From Saccharomonospora glauca K62 (GTDB taxonomy: Bacteria; Actinomycetota; Actinomycetes; Mycobacteriales; Pseudonocardiaceae): 64,000 nt of DNA. Within the stretch, counting starts at the first letter, position 1, and the number at the start of each line of letters is the position of its first letter. Both the position numbers and the translations under genes were made by a program. Under the pieces are notes generated by a model, which worked only from the letters and a program-made list of their open reading frames with translations, was not told the DNA's origin and did not search any database. Where the stretch lies: the NCBI RefSeq assembly GCF_000243395.2, contig NZ_CM001484.1:788089-852088 (forward strand), written 5' to 3'. This document shows positions 15,587-25,825 of the stretch, piece by piece.

Positions 15587-18547
15587 GTGGCCACCCGGCC
15601 TCCAGCCAGCTTGCCGAAACTTTCTCGGCGCGCCCGCGTGTTGCTCATCATCGCGGCCGTCCTCGTTCTTCTGCTCCTGCTCGGTGCCCGTTTGCTGGAC
15701 ACGTACGTGGACTGGCTGTGGTACGGCGAGGTCGAGGCACGCGGTGTCTTCACGACGATACTGCTGACTCGGGTGGCGCTGTTCTTCGCGACGGGCGTGC
15801 TGGTGGGCGGTCTGCTCGGGTTGAGCCTGTGGCTCGCGTACCGCACCCGTCCGGTGTTCGTTCCCGTGTCGAGCACCGACGACCCGCTCGCGCGGTATCG
15901 CTCGCTGATCGTGGCCCGGACGAAGCTGTTCGGCATCGGCATCCCGGTGATCGCGGGCCTCATCGCGGGGGCCAGCGGTCAGGGCAGTTGGGAAGTCGTG
16001 CAGATGTGGCTGAACGGCACCGAGTTCGGTCGTACCGACCCGGTGTTCGGCAAGGACGCCAGCTTCTTCACGTTCGACCTGCCGTTCTACGGCTGGCTGC
16101 TCGGCTGGATCTTCGTGGCGCTGATCATCTCCTTCTTCGGCGCCGTCGTGACCCACTACCTGTTCGGTGGCATCCGGCTGGCGGGACGGGGCGGTCAGAT
16201 CTCCTCGCCGGCCAAGGTGCACCTGCTCGTGCTGGTCGGCGTGTTCGTGCTGTTCAAGGCGCTCGAGTACTTCTTCGACCGATACGAGCTGTTGTTGTCC
16301 GGCCGCAACGACCTCTTCACGGGGGCCGCCTACACCGACCTGCACGCGGCCATGCCGGCCAAGCTGATCCTGCTGTGCATCTCCGTGCTCTGCGCCATCG
16401 CGTTCTTCGCGGGCGCGTTCCTGCGGAACATCCAGCTCCCCGCCATCTCGCTGGTGCTGTTGCTGCTGTCGGGTCTGATCCTGGGCGTCGCCTGGCCCGC
16501 GGTGCTGGAACAGTTCTCCGTTCGCCCGAACGCGAACGAGAAGGAAGCCGAGTCGATCGAGTACAACATGGCGGCCACCAAGTTCGCCTACCAGCTCGAC
16601 TCGCAGACCGTCGAGATCAGGGAGGACTACACGGGCAACACGAACGCGTCCCCCGAGGAGATCCGGGCGGACGCGGGCACGATCCCGAACATCCGGCTTC
16701 TCGACCCGAACGTGCTGAGCTCCACCTTCACGCAGCGGGTCGGTCGCGAGAACTTCTACGGCTTCCCCGAGAAGCTGGACGTCGACCGCTACACGGTCGA
16801 CGGCGAGGAACAGGCGTACATCGTCGCGGCGAAGGAGATCAACACCAACGGTCTCGCCGAGAACCAGCAGACGTGGATCAACCGGCACCTGGTGTACACC
16901 CACGGTAACGGCTTCGTGGCGGCGCCGGCCAACACGATCGACCGCGCCCTGGAGGACGCCAACAGCGACGGTGGTTACCCGCTCGCCCGGACGAGTGACA
17001 CGCAGAACCCCGAGGGCGCGGGCATCCGGGTCGACGAACCCCGTATCTACTACGGCGAGCTGGCCACGGACTACGCGATCGTGGGCGGGACGCCGGGACA
17101 GGCGCCGGGTGAGTACGACACCGCCACCGACCGGGGCTACCTCTACAAGGGCAAGGGCGGCGTCCCGATCGACAACCTGTTCAACCGACTGGTCTTCGCC
17201 GCGCAGTACGGGGAACGCAACATCCTGTTCTCCGACCAGATCAGCGACGGCGCCAAGATCATGTACCACCGCGACCCGCGGGAACGGGTGGAGAAGGTCG
17301 CCCCGTGGCTGACGGTGGACGGCGACCCCTACCCGGCGGTGGTCGACGGGCGTATCCAGTGGATCGTCGACGGTTACACCACGCTGAACAACTACCCGTA
17401 CTCCCAGCGGACCTCGTTGGGAGGGGCCACCGAGGACTCCCTCACCGGGGTGGCTCGGCAGCAGGACAACCGGATCAACTACATCCGCAACTCCGTCAAG
17501 GCCACCGTCGACGCGTTCGACGGCACCGTGACGTTGTACGAGATGGACGAGAACGATCCGGTGCTGAAGACGTGGATGAAGACGTTCCCCGGCCTGGTCA
17601 AGCCGCAGTCGGAGATCTCCGACGAACTGCGGGCCCACTTCCGCTACCCGGAGGACATCTTCAAGGTGCAGCGTGAGCTGCTGACGAAGTACCACGTCAA
17701 CAGCGCGCAGGAGTTCTACTCCACCCAGACGTTCTGGAACGTGCCCCAGGACCCGACCCAGGAGGGCGGCCTCGACCCGAACTCCGACACGGCCAACCAG
17801 CCGCCGTACTACATCTACGCGCAGGCTCCGGGGCAGGACAAGCCGACGTTCCAGATCACGAGCGCGTTGACGCCGCTGGCGCGGCAGTACCTCGCGGCGT
17901 GGGTGACGGTGTCGTCCGATCCGGAGGACTACGGCAAGATGACGGTGCTCAAGCTGCCCACCGGCGGTGGTCAGCAGCTTGAGGGGCCGGTGCAGGTCCA
18001 GAACGCCTTCCAGAGCAATCCGAAGTTCACCCAGGACCGGACCCTGCTCGGCAACCAGAGTGTCGACATCATCTACGGAAACCTGTTGACGCTGCCCGTC
18101 GCGGGCGGGTTCCTCTACGTCGAGCCCGTCTACATCCAGCAACGCAACGCGCAGAGCTATCCGCAGCTGGCTCGGGTGCTGGTGTCGTACGGCGGCCGGA
18201 TCGGTGTCGCCTCGACGCTCAACGAGGCGCTGGACGAGGTGTTCGGCGAAGGAACGGGTGAGGCCGCGACCGGCCCGGCCGACCAGAATGGAACGGACAG
18301 TGGCGACACCGACGGGCAGGAGCAGCCACCGCCGACCTCGGGCAACGACGACCAGGCGACGCCGCCGCCTCCGAGCGGCGATTCCGGTGGCACGGAGATC
18401 GACCAGGCCGTTGCCGACATCCAGGCGGCGCTGGAGAAACTGAAGGCCGCTCAGCGCTCCGGGGACTTCGCGGCTCAGGGCGAGGCGCTGAAGGAGTTGG
18501 ACGAGGCGGCCGCGCGGTACGAGAAGCTCACCGGTTCGGGTAACTGA
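15587..18547 (+). CDS. UPF0182 family large membrane protein
   Basis: A 986-residue protein. Seven hydrophobic segments lie within roughly the first 330 residues (for example VLLIIAAVLVLLLLLGARLL, then YGWLLGWIFVALIISFFGAV). A long extracytoplasmic domain follows (about residues 340-880), and the tail is Pro/Gly/Asp-rich before a short helical end. This is the UPF0182 architecture (Rv3193c-like); function unknown. The GTG at 15587 has GGGAG upstream and gives the conserved ATRPPASLPKLSRRAR start. A perfect hairpin follows the stop. An even longer open frame runs antisense, which is a codon-bias artefact. Confidence 0.88.
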   Translation: MATRPPASLPKLSRRARVLLIIAAVLVLLLLLGARLLDTYVDWLWYGEVEARGVFTTILLTRVALFFATGVLVGGLLGLSLWLAYRTRPVFVPVSSTDDPLARYRSLIVARTKLFGIGIPVIAGLIAGASGQGSWEVVQMWLNGTEFGRTDPVFGKDASFFTFDLPFYGWLLGWIFVALIISFFGAVVTHYLFGGIRLAGRGGQISSPAKVHLLVLVGVFVLFKALEYFFDRYELLLSGRNDLFTGAAYTDLHAAMPAKLILLCISVLCAIAFFAGAFLRNIQLPAISLVLLLLSGLILGVAWPAVLEQFSVRPNANEKEAESIEYNMAATKFAYQLDSQTVEIREDYTGNTNASPEEIRADAGTIPNIRLLDPNVLSSTFTQRVGRENFYGFPEKLDVDRYTVDGEEQAYIVAAKEINTNGLAENQQTWINRHLVYTHGNGFVAAPANTIDRALEDANSDGGYPLARTSDTQNPEGAGIRVDEPRIYYGELATDYAIVGGTPGQAPGEYDTATDRGYLYKGKGGVPIDNLFNRLVFAAQYGERNILFSDQISDGAKIMYHRDPRERVEKVAPWLTVDGDPYPAVVDGRIQWIVDGYTTLNNYPYSQRTSLGGATEDSLTGVARQQDNRINYIRNSVKATVDAFDGTVTLYEMDENDPVLKTWMKTFPGLVKPQSEISDELRAHFRYPEDIFKVQRELLTKYHVNSAQEFYSTQTFWNVPQDPTQEGGLDPNSDTANQPPYYIYAQAPGQDKPTFQITSALTPLARQYLAAWVTVSSDPEDYGKMTVLKLPTGGGQQLEGPVQVQNAFQSNPKFTQDRTLLGNQSVDIIYGNLLTLPVAGGFLYVEPVYIQQRNAQSYPQLARVLVSYGGRIGVASTLNEALDEVFGEGTGEAATGPADQNGTDSGDTDGQEQPPPTSGNDDQATPPPPSGDSGGTEIDQAVADIQAALEKLKAAQRSGDFAAQGEALKELDEAAARYEKLTGSGN

Positions 18548-18562
18548 GGCTGTGATCTCGGG

Positions 18563-18609
18563 GACACCCACTTTGCGTCGGGCGGTAACCCTGACGTAAA
18601 GTGGGTGTC
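18563..18609 (+). terminator. Hairpin terminator after the UPF0182 gene
   Basis: GACACCCACTTTGCGTC (18563-18579) pairs with GACGTAAAGTGGGTGTC (18593-18609), 17 bp with one G-U pair. It lies 15 bases after the stop. No T tract follows, as is common in high-GC actinobacteria. Confidence 0.7.
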
Positions 18610-18696
18610 ACCGAAGGGGTGAAAGCTACGGCGGACATACCCCGACCCCCCTGAGACAAGGGGGAGAGGGATGTGCTAAAGTAGTAATCACAACGA

Positions 18697-18770
18697 CGCG
18701 GGGTGGAGCAGCTCGGTAGCTCGCTGGGCTCATAACCCAGAGGTCGCAGGTTCGAATCCTGTCCCCGCTA
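18697..18770 (+). tRNA. Initiator tRNA-fMet (CAU)
   Basis: A complete 74-base cloverleaf with anticodon CAU (loop CTCATAA). The anticodon stem carries the three consecutive G-C pairs (GGG/CCC) of initiator tRNAs, and position 1 (C) is unpaired with U72, also an initiator hallmark. The T arm is GCAGG-TTCGAAT-CCTGT. CCA is not encoded. A promoter-like TAAAGT lies about 20 bases upstream and a strong terminator follows. Confidence 0.95.
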
Positions 18771-18776
18771 CGAGGA

Positions 18777-18812
18777 AGAAGGCCCGGATCACCATGATCC
18801 GGGCCTTCTTTG
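18777..18812 (+). terminator. Terminator after tRNA-fMet
   Basis: AGAAGGCCCGGATCA and TGATCCGGGCCTTCT form a 15-bp perfect stem with a 3-base loop followed by TTG. It starts 7 bases past the tRNA. Confidence 0.85.
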
Positions 18813-18908
18813 TGTTCACCCCGGTGCACAGGGTGAACCACGAGTTCCATTGTGGACGCATCCTTGACCACTGTGGACAGAACTCGATTTTCATGGCACG
18901 GTAGAAGC

Positions 18909-19409
18909 GTGTCCGATTTGAACGCAACTGCCGCAGCACTGCTTGGTTTGCTCCACGACGGTCCCGCTACCGGTGGCGAACTCGTCGCGGCGGCTGAGGA
19001 ACGATTCGGCACGTTCTTCAGCGTCACGAGGAGCCAGGTCTACCGGGAGCTCCCCGCGCTGCACAAAGAGGGTTACGTGCGGCTGGGGAAGCAGGGGCCC
19101 CGTTCCAGTCAGCAGTACGTCCTCACGGCCGCCGGGAAGAAGGCCTTCAAGGCGTGGCTGACGAGCGCTTCCTCGCCCGACCACCTGCGGAGTCCGCTCA
19201 TTCTCAGGGTGGTCAATTCGGGGGTGCTCACGCCGAAGCAGCGAGCCAACCTCTTCGAGACGGCTCGCGAGACCTACAAGGCCGAGCTGGACGCCGCCAG
19301 GGCCGCGGTGAAGGCCGCCGTCGACCCGGTGGAGAAGGCCGTCGCCGAGTTCGGTCAGGCGCACGCCAGGGCCGCGTTGAAGCTGCTGGACACGGTGTCG
19401 TCGGCCTGA
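18909..19409 (+). CDS. PadR-family transcriptional regulator
   Basis: This 166-residue regulator has the PadR winged helix in the first 85 residues ([20 protein letters not shown], then [20 protein letters not shown] and a wing ending [13 protein letters not shown]). A helical carboxy-terminal dimerisation domain follows ([20 protein letters not shown]). PadR proteins repress phenolic-acid or multidrug-efflux genes; no target is adjacent here. The GTG at 18909 is chosen because the conserved LLGLL starts soon after; the open codons upstream (from 18852) look non-coding. Confidence 0.88.
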   Translation: MSDLNATAAALLGLLHDGPATGGELVAAAEERFGTFFSVTRSQVYRELPALHKEGYVRLGKQGPRSSQQYVLTAAGKKAFKAWLTSASSPDHLRSPLILRVVNSGVLTPKQRANLFETARETYKAELDAARAAVKAAVDPVEKAVAEFGQAHARAALKLLDTVSSA

Positions 19410-19516
19410 CCGGCCGGGCGGCGGGAGTCGGCGAGAACGAACGAGAACGACGAAGACGGCGAGTCGGGGCGACCGCCTGGGAAGCGGTCGCTCGATTTGC
19501 CGTAACCTTGTGTTTC

Positions 19517-20623
19517 GTGAGTGCCGACTTCGAAGCCGCGCTGAAGGAAATCGGCGGCAAGCTGTCCCAGATCGAAGCCGTGATGGATCTGGATTCTCTC
19601 CGCAAGGAGGTCGCCGAGCTGGAGGAGGAAGCCGCTCGCCCGGATCTCTGGAACGATCCAGAAGCCGCGCAGAAGGTGACCAGCCAGCTTTCCCACAAGC
19701 AGGCGTCCCTGCGGCGTCTCACCGAGCTCCGGCAGCGGGTGGACGACCTCGCCGTGTTGCACGAGCTGGCCGAGGCCGAGGGTGACGCGGCCAGCCGGTC
19801 CGAGGCCGAGGCGGAGCTCGCCGAGGTCAGCCGTGAGGTCGACGCCCTCGAGGTCCGCACTCTGCTCTCCGGCGAGTACGACGAGCGCAACGCCGTCGTC
19901 ACCATCCGTTCCGAGGCCGGCGGTGTGGACGCGGCCGACTGGGCGGAGATGCTTCTGCGTATGTACCTGCGGTGGGCGGAGCGGCACAACTACCCGACCG
20001 AGGTGTACGACATCTCCTACGCGGAGGAGGCGGGCATCCGCTCGGCCACCTTCAAGGTCAGCGGGCCCTACCTCTACGGGACGCTCTCGGTCGAGCAAGG
20101 TACTCACCGCCTCGTCCGGATCTCGCCGTTCGACAACCAGAGCCGACGCCAGACCTCCTTCGCGCACGTCGAGGTGCTTCCCGAGGTCGAAGAGGTGGAC
20201 CACGTCGAGATCCCCGAGAAGGACATCCGCGTCGACGTCTACCGTTCGTCGGGGCCGGGTGGACAGAGCGTGAACACCACCGACTCGGCCGTGCGCATCA
20301 CCCACCTGCCCACGGGCATCGTGGTGTCGTGCCAGAACGAGAAGTCGCAGCTGCAGAACAAGGCCTCGGCGATGAAGGTGCTCCAGGCCAAGCTGCTCCA
20401 GCGCAAGAAGGAAGAGGAGCGCAAGGAACTCGACGCGCTGCGTGACAGCGGTTCGAGCTGGGGCAACCAGATGCGCTCGTACGTCCTGCACCCGTATCAG
20501 CTGGTCAAGGACCTGCGTACCGACTACGAGGTGGGCAACCCCTCGGCCGTGCTCGACGGCGAACTCGACGGTTTCCTCGACGCCGGTATCCGATGGCGGA
20601 AGAAGCAGAGCGAGGTGGCGTAA
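19517..20623 (+). CDS. prfB: Peptide chain release factor 2
   Basis: A 368-residue class I release factor for UGA/UAA codons. The recognition tripeptide SPF appears in [13 protein letters not shown], which separates it from RF1 (PxT). The catalytic motif is [16 protein letters not shown] (about residue 244). The reading frame is continuous from its GTG, so the internal UGA autoregulatory frameshift of many bacteria is absent, as usual in Actinobacteria. TAACCT ends 8 bases before the GTG and no ribosome binding site is visible, suggesting leaderless expression. It is followed by ftsE, ftsX and smpB as in mycobacteria. Confidence 0.97.
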   Translation: MSADFEAALKEIGGKLSQIEAVMDLDSLRKEVAELEEEAARPDLWNDPEAAQKVTSQLSHKQASLRRLTELRQRVDDLAVLHELAEAEGDAASRSEAEAELAEVSREVDALEVRTLLSGEYDERNAVVTIRSEAGGVDAADWAEMLLRMYLRWAERHNYPTEVYDISYAEEAGIRSATFKVSGPYLYGTLSVEQGTHRLVRISPFDNQSRRQTSFAHVEVLPEVEEVDHVEIPEKDIRVDVYRSSGPGGQSVNTTDSAVRITHLPTGIVVSCQNEKSQLQNKASAMKVLQAKLLQRKKEEERKELDALRDSGSSWGNQMRSYVLHPYQLVKDLRTDYEVGNPSAVLDGELDGFLDAGIRWRKKQSEVA

Positions 20624-20687
20624 GGCCCGCGTGCGGAGGCAGTGGTCAACCGAGGCTTAACTGGCTCCGACTGTAGGATGGCCGACC

Positions 20688-21377
20688 GTGATCCGGCTTG
20701 AGAGTGTCTCCAAGGTTTACAAGACCTCTTCGCGTCCCGCTCTCGCGGACGTCTCGGTCGACGTAGACAAGGGTGAGTTCGTCTTCCTCATCGGCCCCTC
20801 GGGCTCGGGGAAGTCGACGTTCCTGCGGCTTCTGCTGCGGGAGGAAGTGCCCACCAAAGGCCGGGTGATGGTGTCGAACTTCGACGTGGCCAAACTGCCT
20901 CGCCGCAAGGTCCCCCGGTTGCGGCAGACGATCGGCTGCGTGTTCCAGGACTTCCGCCTGCTGACCAACAAGACCGTGGCGGAGAACGTCGCGTTCGCCC
21001 TGGAAGTGATCGGCAAGCCGAAGAAGACCATCGACAAGGTCGTCCCCGAGGTCCTGGAGCTGGTCGGTCTCGAAGGCAAGTCGGACCGGATGCCCCACGA
21101 GCTGTCCGGTGGTGAGCAGCAGAGGGTGGCGATCGCGCGCGCCTTCGTCAACCGTCCGTTGGTCCTGCTCGCCGACGAGCCCACGGGAAACCTGGACCCC
21201 GACACGAGCCAGGACATCATGCTCCTGCTGGAGCGCATCAACCGCACCGGAACGACGGTGCTCATGGCCACCCACGACCACTCGATCGTCGACTCCATGC
21301 GCCGGCGGGTCGTCCAGTTGGACCAAGGGCGCGTGATTCGTGACGACCGCCGCGGCGTGTACGGCGTCGGTCGCTGA
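20688..21377 (+). CDS. ftsE: Cell-division ABC transporter ATPase FtsE
   Basis: A 229-residue ATPase with Walker [10 protein letters not shown] (about residue 36), Q-loop VFQDFRLL, signature [14 protein letters not shown] and Walker [13 protein letters not shown], then the H-loop in [10 protein letters not shown]. With FtsX it controls cell-wall hydrolases at the septum. The GTG is preceded by TAGGAT 8 bases upstream and lacks a ribosome binding site. ftsX follows after 65 bases. Confidence 0.97.
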   Translation: MIRLESVSKVYKTSSRPALADVSVDVDKGEFVFLIGPSGSGKSTFLRLLLREEVPTKGRVMVSNFDVAKLPRRKVPRLRQTIGCVFQDFRLLTNKTVAENVAFALEVIGKPKKTIDKVVPEVLELVGLEGKSDRMPHELSGGEQQRVAIARAFVNRPLVLLADEPTGNLDPDTSQDIMLLLERINRTGTTVLMATHDHSIVDSMRRRVVQLDQGRVIRDDRRGVYGVGR

Positions 21378-21442
21378 TCACCCCGGTTTCTCCCCGAACC
21401 ACCCACTTCCCCCTTCCCCCGACCCAAGGAAACCCCCTACCG

Positions 21443-22342
21443 ATGCGTGTCAGCTTCGTCTTCAGCGAGGTCATCACCGGTCTGCGCCGGAACGTCACGA
21501 TGACCATCGCGATGATCCTCACCACGGCCATCTCGCTCGGGATGTTCGGCGGTGGTCTGCTGTTCGTTCGCACGATCGACAAGATGAAGGCGAACTATCT
21601 CGACGACGTCCAGGTGACCATCTACCTGAACGACGAGATCAGTTCGACCGACTCCACGTGCTCCTCGTCGACGTGCACCACGCTGAGGCAGTCGTTGGAG
21701 ACGAACCCCGCCGTCGAGTCGGTGGTGTACGAGAACCGGGACGAGGCGTACAAGCGCTTCCAGGAGATCTTCCGGGGACAGCCGGAGCTCGTCGAGCTGG
21801 CGCGCCCGGAGTCGCTGCCGTCGTCGCTGCACGTGAAGCTCGTCAACCCCGAGCGCAGCGACGTGCTGGTGCAGGAGTACACCGGCATGGAGGGCGTCTA
21901 CCAGATCGACGACCAGAACAGGTTCCTCGAACGGTTCTTCGGCATTCTCAACGCCGGGCGCAACGGGACGTTCATCATCGCGTTGATCGCCGCGCTCGCC
22001 GCCGTGCTCCTGATCGCGAACACCATCCAGGTGTCGGCGTTCACCCGGCGCACCGAGGTCGGCATCATGCGACTGGTGGGAGCCACTCGGTGGTACACCC
22101 AGTTGCCGTTCCTGCTGGAGGCCGTGGTCGCGGGTGTGCTGGGCGCGATCATCGGTACCGGTGGGCTGATCGCGTTGAAGTACCTGGTGCTCGACTCGAT
22201 CATCGGGGCGACGGGCTCGGTCATTCCCCAGATCGAGTTGGTGGAGATCCTCTTCCCGGTGGCGCCCATTCTGCTCGGCACGTCGATACTGATCTCCGCC
22301 ATTACCGGATACACGACACTGCGCCTGTACGTGCGGCACTAA
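21443..22342 (+). CDS. ftsX: Cell-division membrane protein FtsX
   Basis: A 299-residue membrane partner of FtsE with four membrane segments: one near residues 20-45 (MTIAMILTTAISLGMFGGGL) and three in the last 130 residues (IIALIAALAAVLLIANTI, then a long segment from LPFLLEAVVAGVLGAIIGTG on, and a final one). The extracytoplasmic domain between the first and second segments holds two cysteines (SSTDSTCSSSTCTTLRQ) that may form a disulfide. The carboxy-terminal FtsX domain contains TRRTEVGIMRLVGATRWY. This matches actinobacterial FtsX, whose outer domain engages peptidoglycan hydrolases such as RipC. Confidence 0.95.
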   Translation: MRVSFVFSEVITGLRRNVTMTIAMILTTAISLGMFGGGLLFVRTIDKMKANYLDDVQVTIYLNDEISSTDSTCSSSTCTTLRQSLETNPAVESVVYENRDEAYKRFQEIFRGQPELVELARPESLPSSLHVKLVNPERSDVLVQEYTGMEGVYQIDDQNRFLERFFGILNAGRNGTFIIALIAALAAVLLIANTIQVSAFTRRTEVGIMRLVGATRWYTQLPFLLEAVVAGVLGAIIGTGGLIALKYLVLDSIIGATGSVIPQIELVEILFPVAPILLGTSILISAITGYTTLRLYVRH

Positions 22343-22383
22343 ATTAGGCGGATCGAACGGTCCCGGAAAGATACAGTCGAGGT

Positions 22384-22866
22384 ATGGCGAAAGAAGTCGG
22401 TCAGAAGGTGATCACGTCGAACCGGCGTGCCCGGCACGACTACACGATCATCGACACCTACGAGGCCGGGGTGGCGCTCGTGGGCACGGAGGTCAAGAGC
22501 TTGCGCGCGGGTAAGGCGTCGCTGGCCGACTCGTTCGCGACGGTGGACGACGGCGAGGTGTTCCTGCGGGGCCTGCACATTCCCGAGTACTCGCACGGTA
22601 CCTGGACCAACCACGAGCCGCGGCGGACGCGCAAGCTCCTGTTGCACCGCAGGGAGATCGAGAAGCTGATCGGCAAGACGAAGGAGTCCGGTCTCAGCCT
22701 CGTGCCGCTGTCGCTGTACTTCAAGGACGGCAAGGTCAAGGTCGAGCTGGCCCTCGCACGGGGACGGAAGGTGCACGACAAGCGTCAGGCCATCGCCAAG
22801 CGTGACGCGCAACGCGAGATGGCCCGCGCGATGGGACGCGCCGCGAAGGGCAAGTATCGGCGTTGA
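22384..22866 (+). CDS. smpB: SsrA-binding protein SmpB
   Basis: This 160-residue protein binds tmRNA and delivers it to stalled ribosomes. The conserved core starts at [20 protein letters not shown] and includes [30 protein letters not shown] and [19 protein letters not shown]. The carboxy-terminal tail is basic and unstructured off the ribosome ([18 protein letters not shown]). The stop overlaps the next gene's TTG by 4 bases. The tmRNA gene lies about 5 kb downstream on the same strand. Confidence 0.97.
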   Translation: MAKEVGQKVITSNRRARHDYTIIDTYEAGVALVGTEVKSLRAGKASLADSFATVDDGEVFLRGLHIPEYSHGTWTNHEPRRTRKLLLHRREIEKLIGKTKESGLSLVPLSLYFKDGKVKVELALARGRKVHDKRQAIAKRDAQREMARAMGRAAKGKYRR

Positions 22867-23810
22867 GCCTCGCCGCCGACCGGGACGAGCCCGGCCCGCG
22901 TACCGATGAGGAAGTAGCGGGCTGGGTTCGCGGGCTCGGGCTGCCGGGACTCGTGGACGTCCACGTGCACTTCCTGCCGGAGCGCGTGCTGCGCAAGGTA
23001 TGGGCGTACTTCGACAACGCCGAGGAGCACTACGGCATGCGGTGGCCGGTGTACTACCGGCTGCCGCAGACCGAACGGCTGGCGGTGCTCCGATCGCTCG
23101 GGGTGCGGACGTTCGCGCCGTTGGTGTATCCGCACAAGCCGGACATGGCCGAGTGGCTCAACGCGTGGGCGCGGGAGTTCGCCGCCGACGTTCCGGAGGC
23201 CGTGCCCACGGCGACGTTGTTCCCCGAGCCCTCCGTGGTGGACTACGTGGGGGAGGCGCTGGCCGCGGGGGTGCGCTGTTTCAAGGCCCACGTGCAGGTG
23301 GGCGACTACGATCCCCGCGACACGACGCTCGACCGCGCGTGGGGACTGATCGCGGATGCCGGGGTGCCCGTCGTGGTGCACTGCGGGCACGGGCCCCTGC
23401 GAGGCGCCTACACCGGGATCGAGGTCTTCGAACAGGTGCTGGTCCGGCACCCGCGGTTGGTGACGGTGCTCGCGCACTCGGGCATGCCGGAGTACGACGC
23501 CGCGCTGGCGTTGGCGCAGCGGTACCCGAACGTCTACCTGGACACCACGATGGTCGGCGTGCCGTTCACCGAGGAGTTCATGCCGATGCCCGACGACTGG
23601 CCGAGCCGACTGGCCGACGTCGCCGACCGCGTGGTGCTGGGCACCGACTTTCCGAACATCCCGTACTCCTACGCCACCCAGTTGCGTGCCGTGGCGGGGT
23701 GGGCGGAGTCGCACCCCGGACTGGGACGGTCGTTTTTGCGCGCGGTCCTGCACGACACGCCGTCGCGGTTGCTCAGGCCGCTACGGGCGTCCGGGGCCCG
23801 ACACGCGTGA
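22863..23810 (+). CDS. Amidohydrolase-2 family metal-dependent hydrolase
   Basis: This 315-residue TIM-barrel hydrolase has the metal-binding [11 protein letters not shown] at about residue 30. Further metal ligands are histidines in VVVHCGHGP and [11 protein letters not shown], and the catalytic aspartate in [13 protein letters not shown]. Relatives include decarboxylases and hydrolases of ring compounds; the substrate here is unknown. The TTG start overlaps the smpB stop (TTGA), implying translational coupling. The 3' end overlaps the convergent acyltransferase gene by 38 bases. Confidence 0.85.
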   Translation: MSLAADRDEPGPRTDEEVAGWVRGLGLPGLVDVHVHFLPERVLRKVWAYFDNAEEHYGMRWPVYYRLPQTERLAVLRSLGVRTFAPLVYPHKPDMAEWLNAWAREFAADVPEAVPTATLFPEPSVVDYVGEALAAGVRCFKAHVQVGDYDPRDTTLDRAWGLIADAGVPVVVHCGHGPLRGAYTGIEVFEQVLVRHPRLVTVLAHSGMPEYDAALALAQRYPNVYLDTTMVGVPFTEEFMPMPDDWPSRLADVADRVVLGTDFPNIPYSYATQLRAVAGWAESHPGLGRSFLRAVLHDTPSRLLRPLRASGARHA

Positions 23811-25038
23811 GGGCGTAAGCGCCGACGACCAGGGCGATCCACGGCCACGGCGTCGCGGAGAAGCCCGTCGCGGCCAAGGCCAGCGTGCCGGTGGCGGCGA
23901 GGAGAGCCGCGGCGCAGAGCCGAGGTGTGGAGACGGGCGCCGAGTTGGGCACGTGGGTCTCGAACCGACCGAACACCCGCAGCAGCATGGTGAGGATGGC
24001 GCCGGCCGCCAGCAGCCAGCCGGGGATCGTGGTGAACCACGTGATCGTGCCCGGAACCGGTGTCGCGTAGCCGAACCAGAGCACCGTCACTCCGGTGAGC
24101 ACGATCAGCGCGGGCATGTGCCACAGGTACACACTCATGAACCGGGGGCCGAGCCAGCCGAGGGCCGGGGCGATCACGGGGCGGGCGGCCCACGCCGTCA
24201 AAAGGTCTCGGGCGGCGAGAACGAGCCCGATCTGGCCGACGGCGAGAAACACCAGCACGAGAGCGGGAGGACTCATGTTGGACATCGGCGCGCCGGGCAG
24301 TCCGATCATGCTCTCCGTGTAGGGGCCGAAGGCCACCAGGAGCGCGGTCGTACCGAACCCGGCCGCCGAGGCGGTCAGGGCGGCGCGATGGGACAGGCGC
24401 CGGAGGGTTCCGTCGGCGTAGAAGAATCCGAGCTGGTGCACGGCGAACCAGACGAAGACCGCGTTGGCGTAGCCGAGGTAGGGGATGCCGTCGAAGCGAG
24501 CGACGTCCACCACGGCGGCCAGGGCCGTGAGGACCGCCGGGACCGCCCAGCGCCAACGCCGGTGGGCGGTGACGAGCAGCGGCGTGGCGAGCACGGTGAT
24601 CAGGTAGACGCCGAGGAACCACAACAGTTGCGCCGCGATCGAGCCCGCCAGCGCCACAGGTTGCTCGGGAGCGCCGAACAACCGCAGCGTCGGGGGGACG
24701 ATCAGCCACACGGCCAGCAACGGCAGCAGTGGGAACAGGAGTCTGCTCAGGCGCCTCGACAACCACGACCGGGCCGTGTCGGCACGGGCCAGGGACACGT
24801 GATTGGCGGCTCCACCGGTGAAGAACACCAGGGGCATGACCTGCGACAGCCAGGTCACCACCCACCATCCGGGAGTGGTGAACGCGTTGGTCGCGACGAG
24901 TTCGCCGTCGGCGTAGTCGAGCACCGGCATGGTCCAGTGCTGGACGACCACGGCCGCGATGGCCAGTGTGCGGACGATGTCGAGGAAGCGATCCCTATCG
25001 GGCACCACGTGCACCGGTTTCGAGACACTCAGCGTCAT
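23773..25038 (-). CDS. Acyltransferase-3 (OafA-like) integral membrane protein
   Basis: A 421-residue protein with about ten membrane segments. It begins with the family's DRFLDIVRTLAIAAVVVQHW, whose histidine is the expected catalytic residue, and MPLVFFTGG follows. These proteins move acyl groups onto extracytoplasmic sugars or lipids; the acceptor is not known. The ATG at 25038 gives the standard amino terminus. It lies beyond the smpB-amidohydrolase unit, separated by about 120 bases from the next two-component system on the same strand. Confidence 0.82.
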   Translation of the reverse strand: MTLSVSKPVHVVPDRDRFLDIVRTLAIAAVVVQHWTMPVLDYADGELVATNAFTTPGWWVVTWLSQVMPLVFFTGGAANHVSLARADTARSWLSRRLSRLLFPLLPLLAVWLIVPPTLRLFGAPEQPVALAGSIAAQLLWFLGVYLITVLATPLLVTAHRRWRWAVPAVLTALAAVVDVARFDGIPYLGYANAVFVWFAVHQLGFFYADGTLRRLSHRAALTASAAGFGTTALLVAFGPYTESMIGLPGAPMSNMSPPALVLVFLAVGQIGLVLAARDLLTAWAARPVIAPALGWLGPRFMSVYLWHMPALIVLTGVTVLWFGYATPVPGTITWFTTIPGWLLAAGAILTMLLRVFGRFETHVPNSAPVSTPRLCAAALLAATGTLALAATGFSATPWPWIALVVGAYALTRVGPRTPVAA

Positions 25039-25155
25039 GGTTCGAGCTTGGCGGGCCCGACGAGGGAAAACAGCGGTGCGGGCTGGTGTTTCCGAGGTAG
25101 GGCTGGCCCTACCGGCTCGGGAAACCACAGTGGACACACCACGGGGTCGGGCGGC

Positions 25156-25797
25156 TCAGCGCCCCAGGTAGGTCAGCACGGCGCGGACCCGGCGGTGCTC
25201 CGTGTCGCTGGCTTCGAGACCGAGCTTGGCGAAGATGTTGCCGATGTGTTTTTCCACGGCTCCGTGCGACACGACGAGTCGTGCGGCGATGGCGCCGTTC
25301 GTGAGTCCCTGCGCCATGAGGCCCAACACCTCCGACTCCCGTGGGGTCAGCGACTCCAACGGATCGCGACGGCCCCTTGCCATGAGCTGGCTGATCACCT
25401 CGGGGTCGATCGCCGTACCGCCGGATGCCACGCGCCGCACGGCGTCCAGGAATTCGGCCACGTCGGCCACCCGTTCCTTCAACAGGTAGCCCACGCCGCC
25501 CGTCCCACCCGACAGCAGTTCCACCGCGTACGTCTCCTCGACGTACTGCGACAGCACCAGCACCGGCAGACGTGGTACGAGCTGTCGGGCCCGCAGCGCC
25601 GCCCGCAGTCCTTCGTCGGTGAACGTCGGCGGCATCCGTACGTCCACGATCGCGAGGTCCGGACGATGCCGCTGAACCGCCTCGATCAGGTCGTCGCCGT
25701 TGTCGACGGCGGCCACCGTCTCGACGTCGTCGTCGGCCAACAGCCGCTGCAGCCCTTCCCGCAGCAGAACGGCGTCCTCCGCGATGACCACGCGCAT
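25156..25797 (-). CDS. NarL/FixJ-family response regulator
   Basis: A 213-residue DNA-binding response regulator. The receiver domain (residues 1-120) has acidic residues in VVIAEDAVL, the phospho-acceptor aspartate in LAIVDVRMPP and the lysine in GYLLKERV. The LuxR-type helix-turn-helix covers about residues 145-205 (LTPRESEVLGLMAQGLTNGAIA, then VEKHIGNIFAKLGL). Its kinase is the next gene upstream. The ATG at 25797 follows GGGGAG at suitable distance; a GTG two codons upstream is less well placed. Confidence 0.93.
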   Translation of the reverse strand: MRVVIAEDAVLLREGLQRLLADDDVETVAAVDNGDDLIEAVQRHRPDLAIVDVRMPPTFTDEGLRAALRARQLVPRLPVLVLSQYVEETYAVELLSGGTGGVGYLLKERVADVAEFLDAVRRVASGGTAIDPEVISQLMARGRRDPLESLTPRESEVLGLMAQGLTNGAIAARLVVSHGAVEKHIGNIFAKLGLEASDTEHRRVRAVLTYLGR

Positions 25798-25825
25798 GTG
25801 CACTCCCCAGAGGTGTCAGGACAGC

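Noticed and set aside
14804-18571. A 1255-codon open frame antisense to the UPF0182 gene
   Set aside because: It mirrors the codon bias of the sense gene, has low-complexity composition rich in Arg/His/Val, and lacks start signals or any family resemblance. Other long antisense frames in the window (for example opposite hypF and uvrD2) have the same explanation.
19517-19620. Programmed +1 frameshift in prfB
   Set aside because: The frame is continuous from the GTG through the conserved amino terminus, with no internal UGA.
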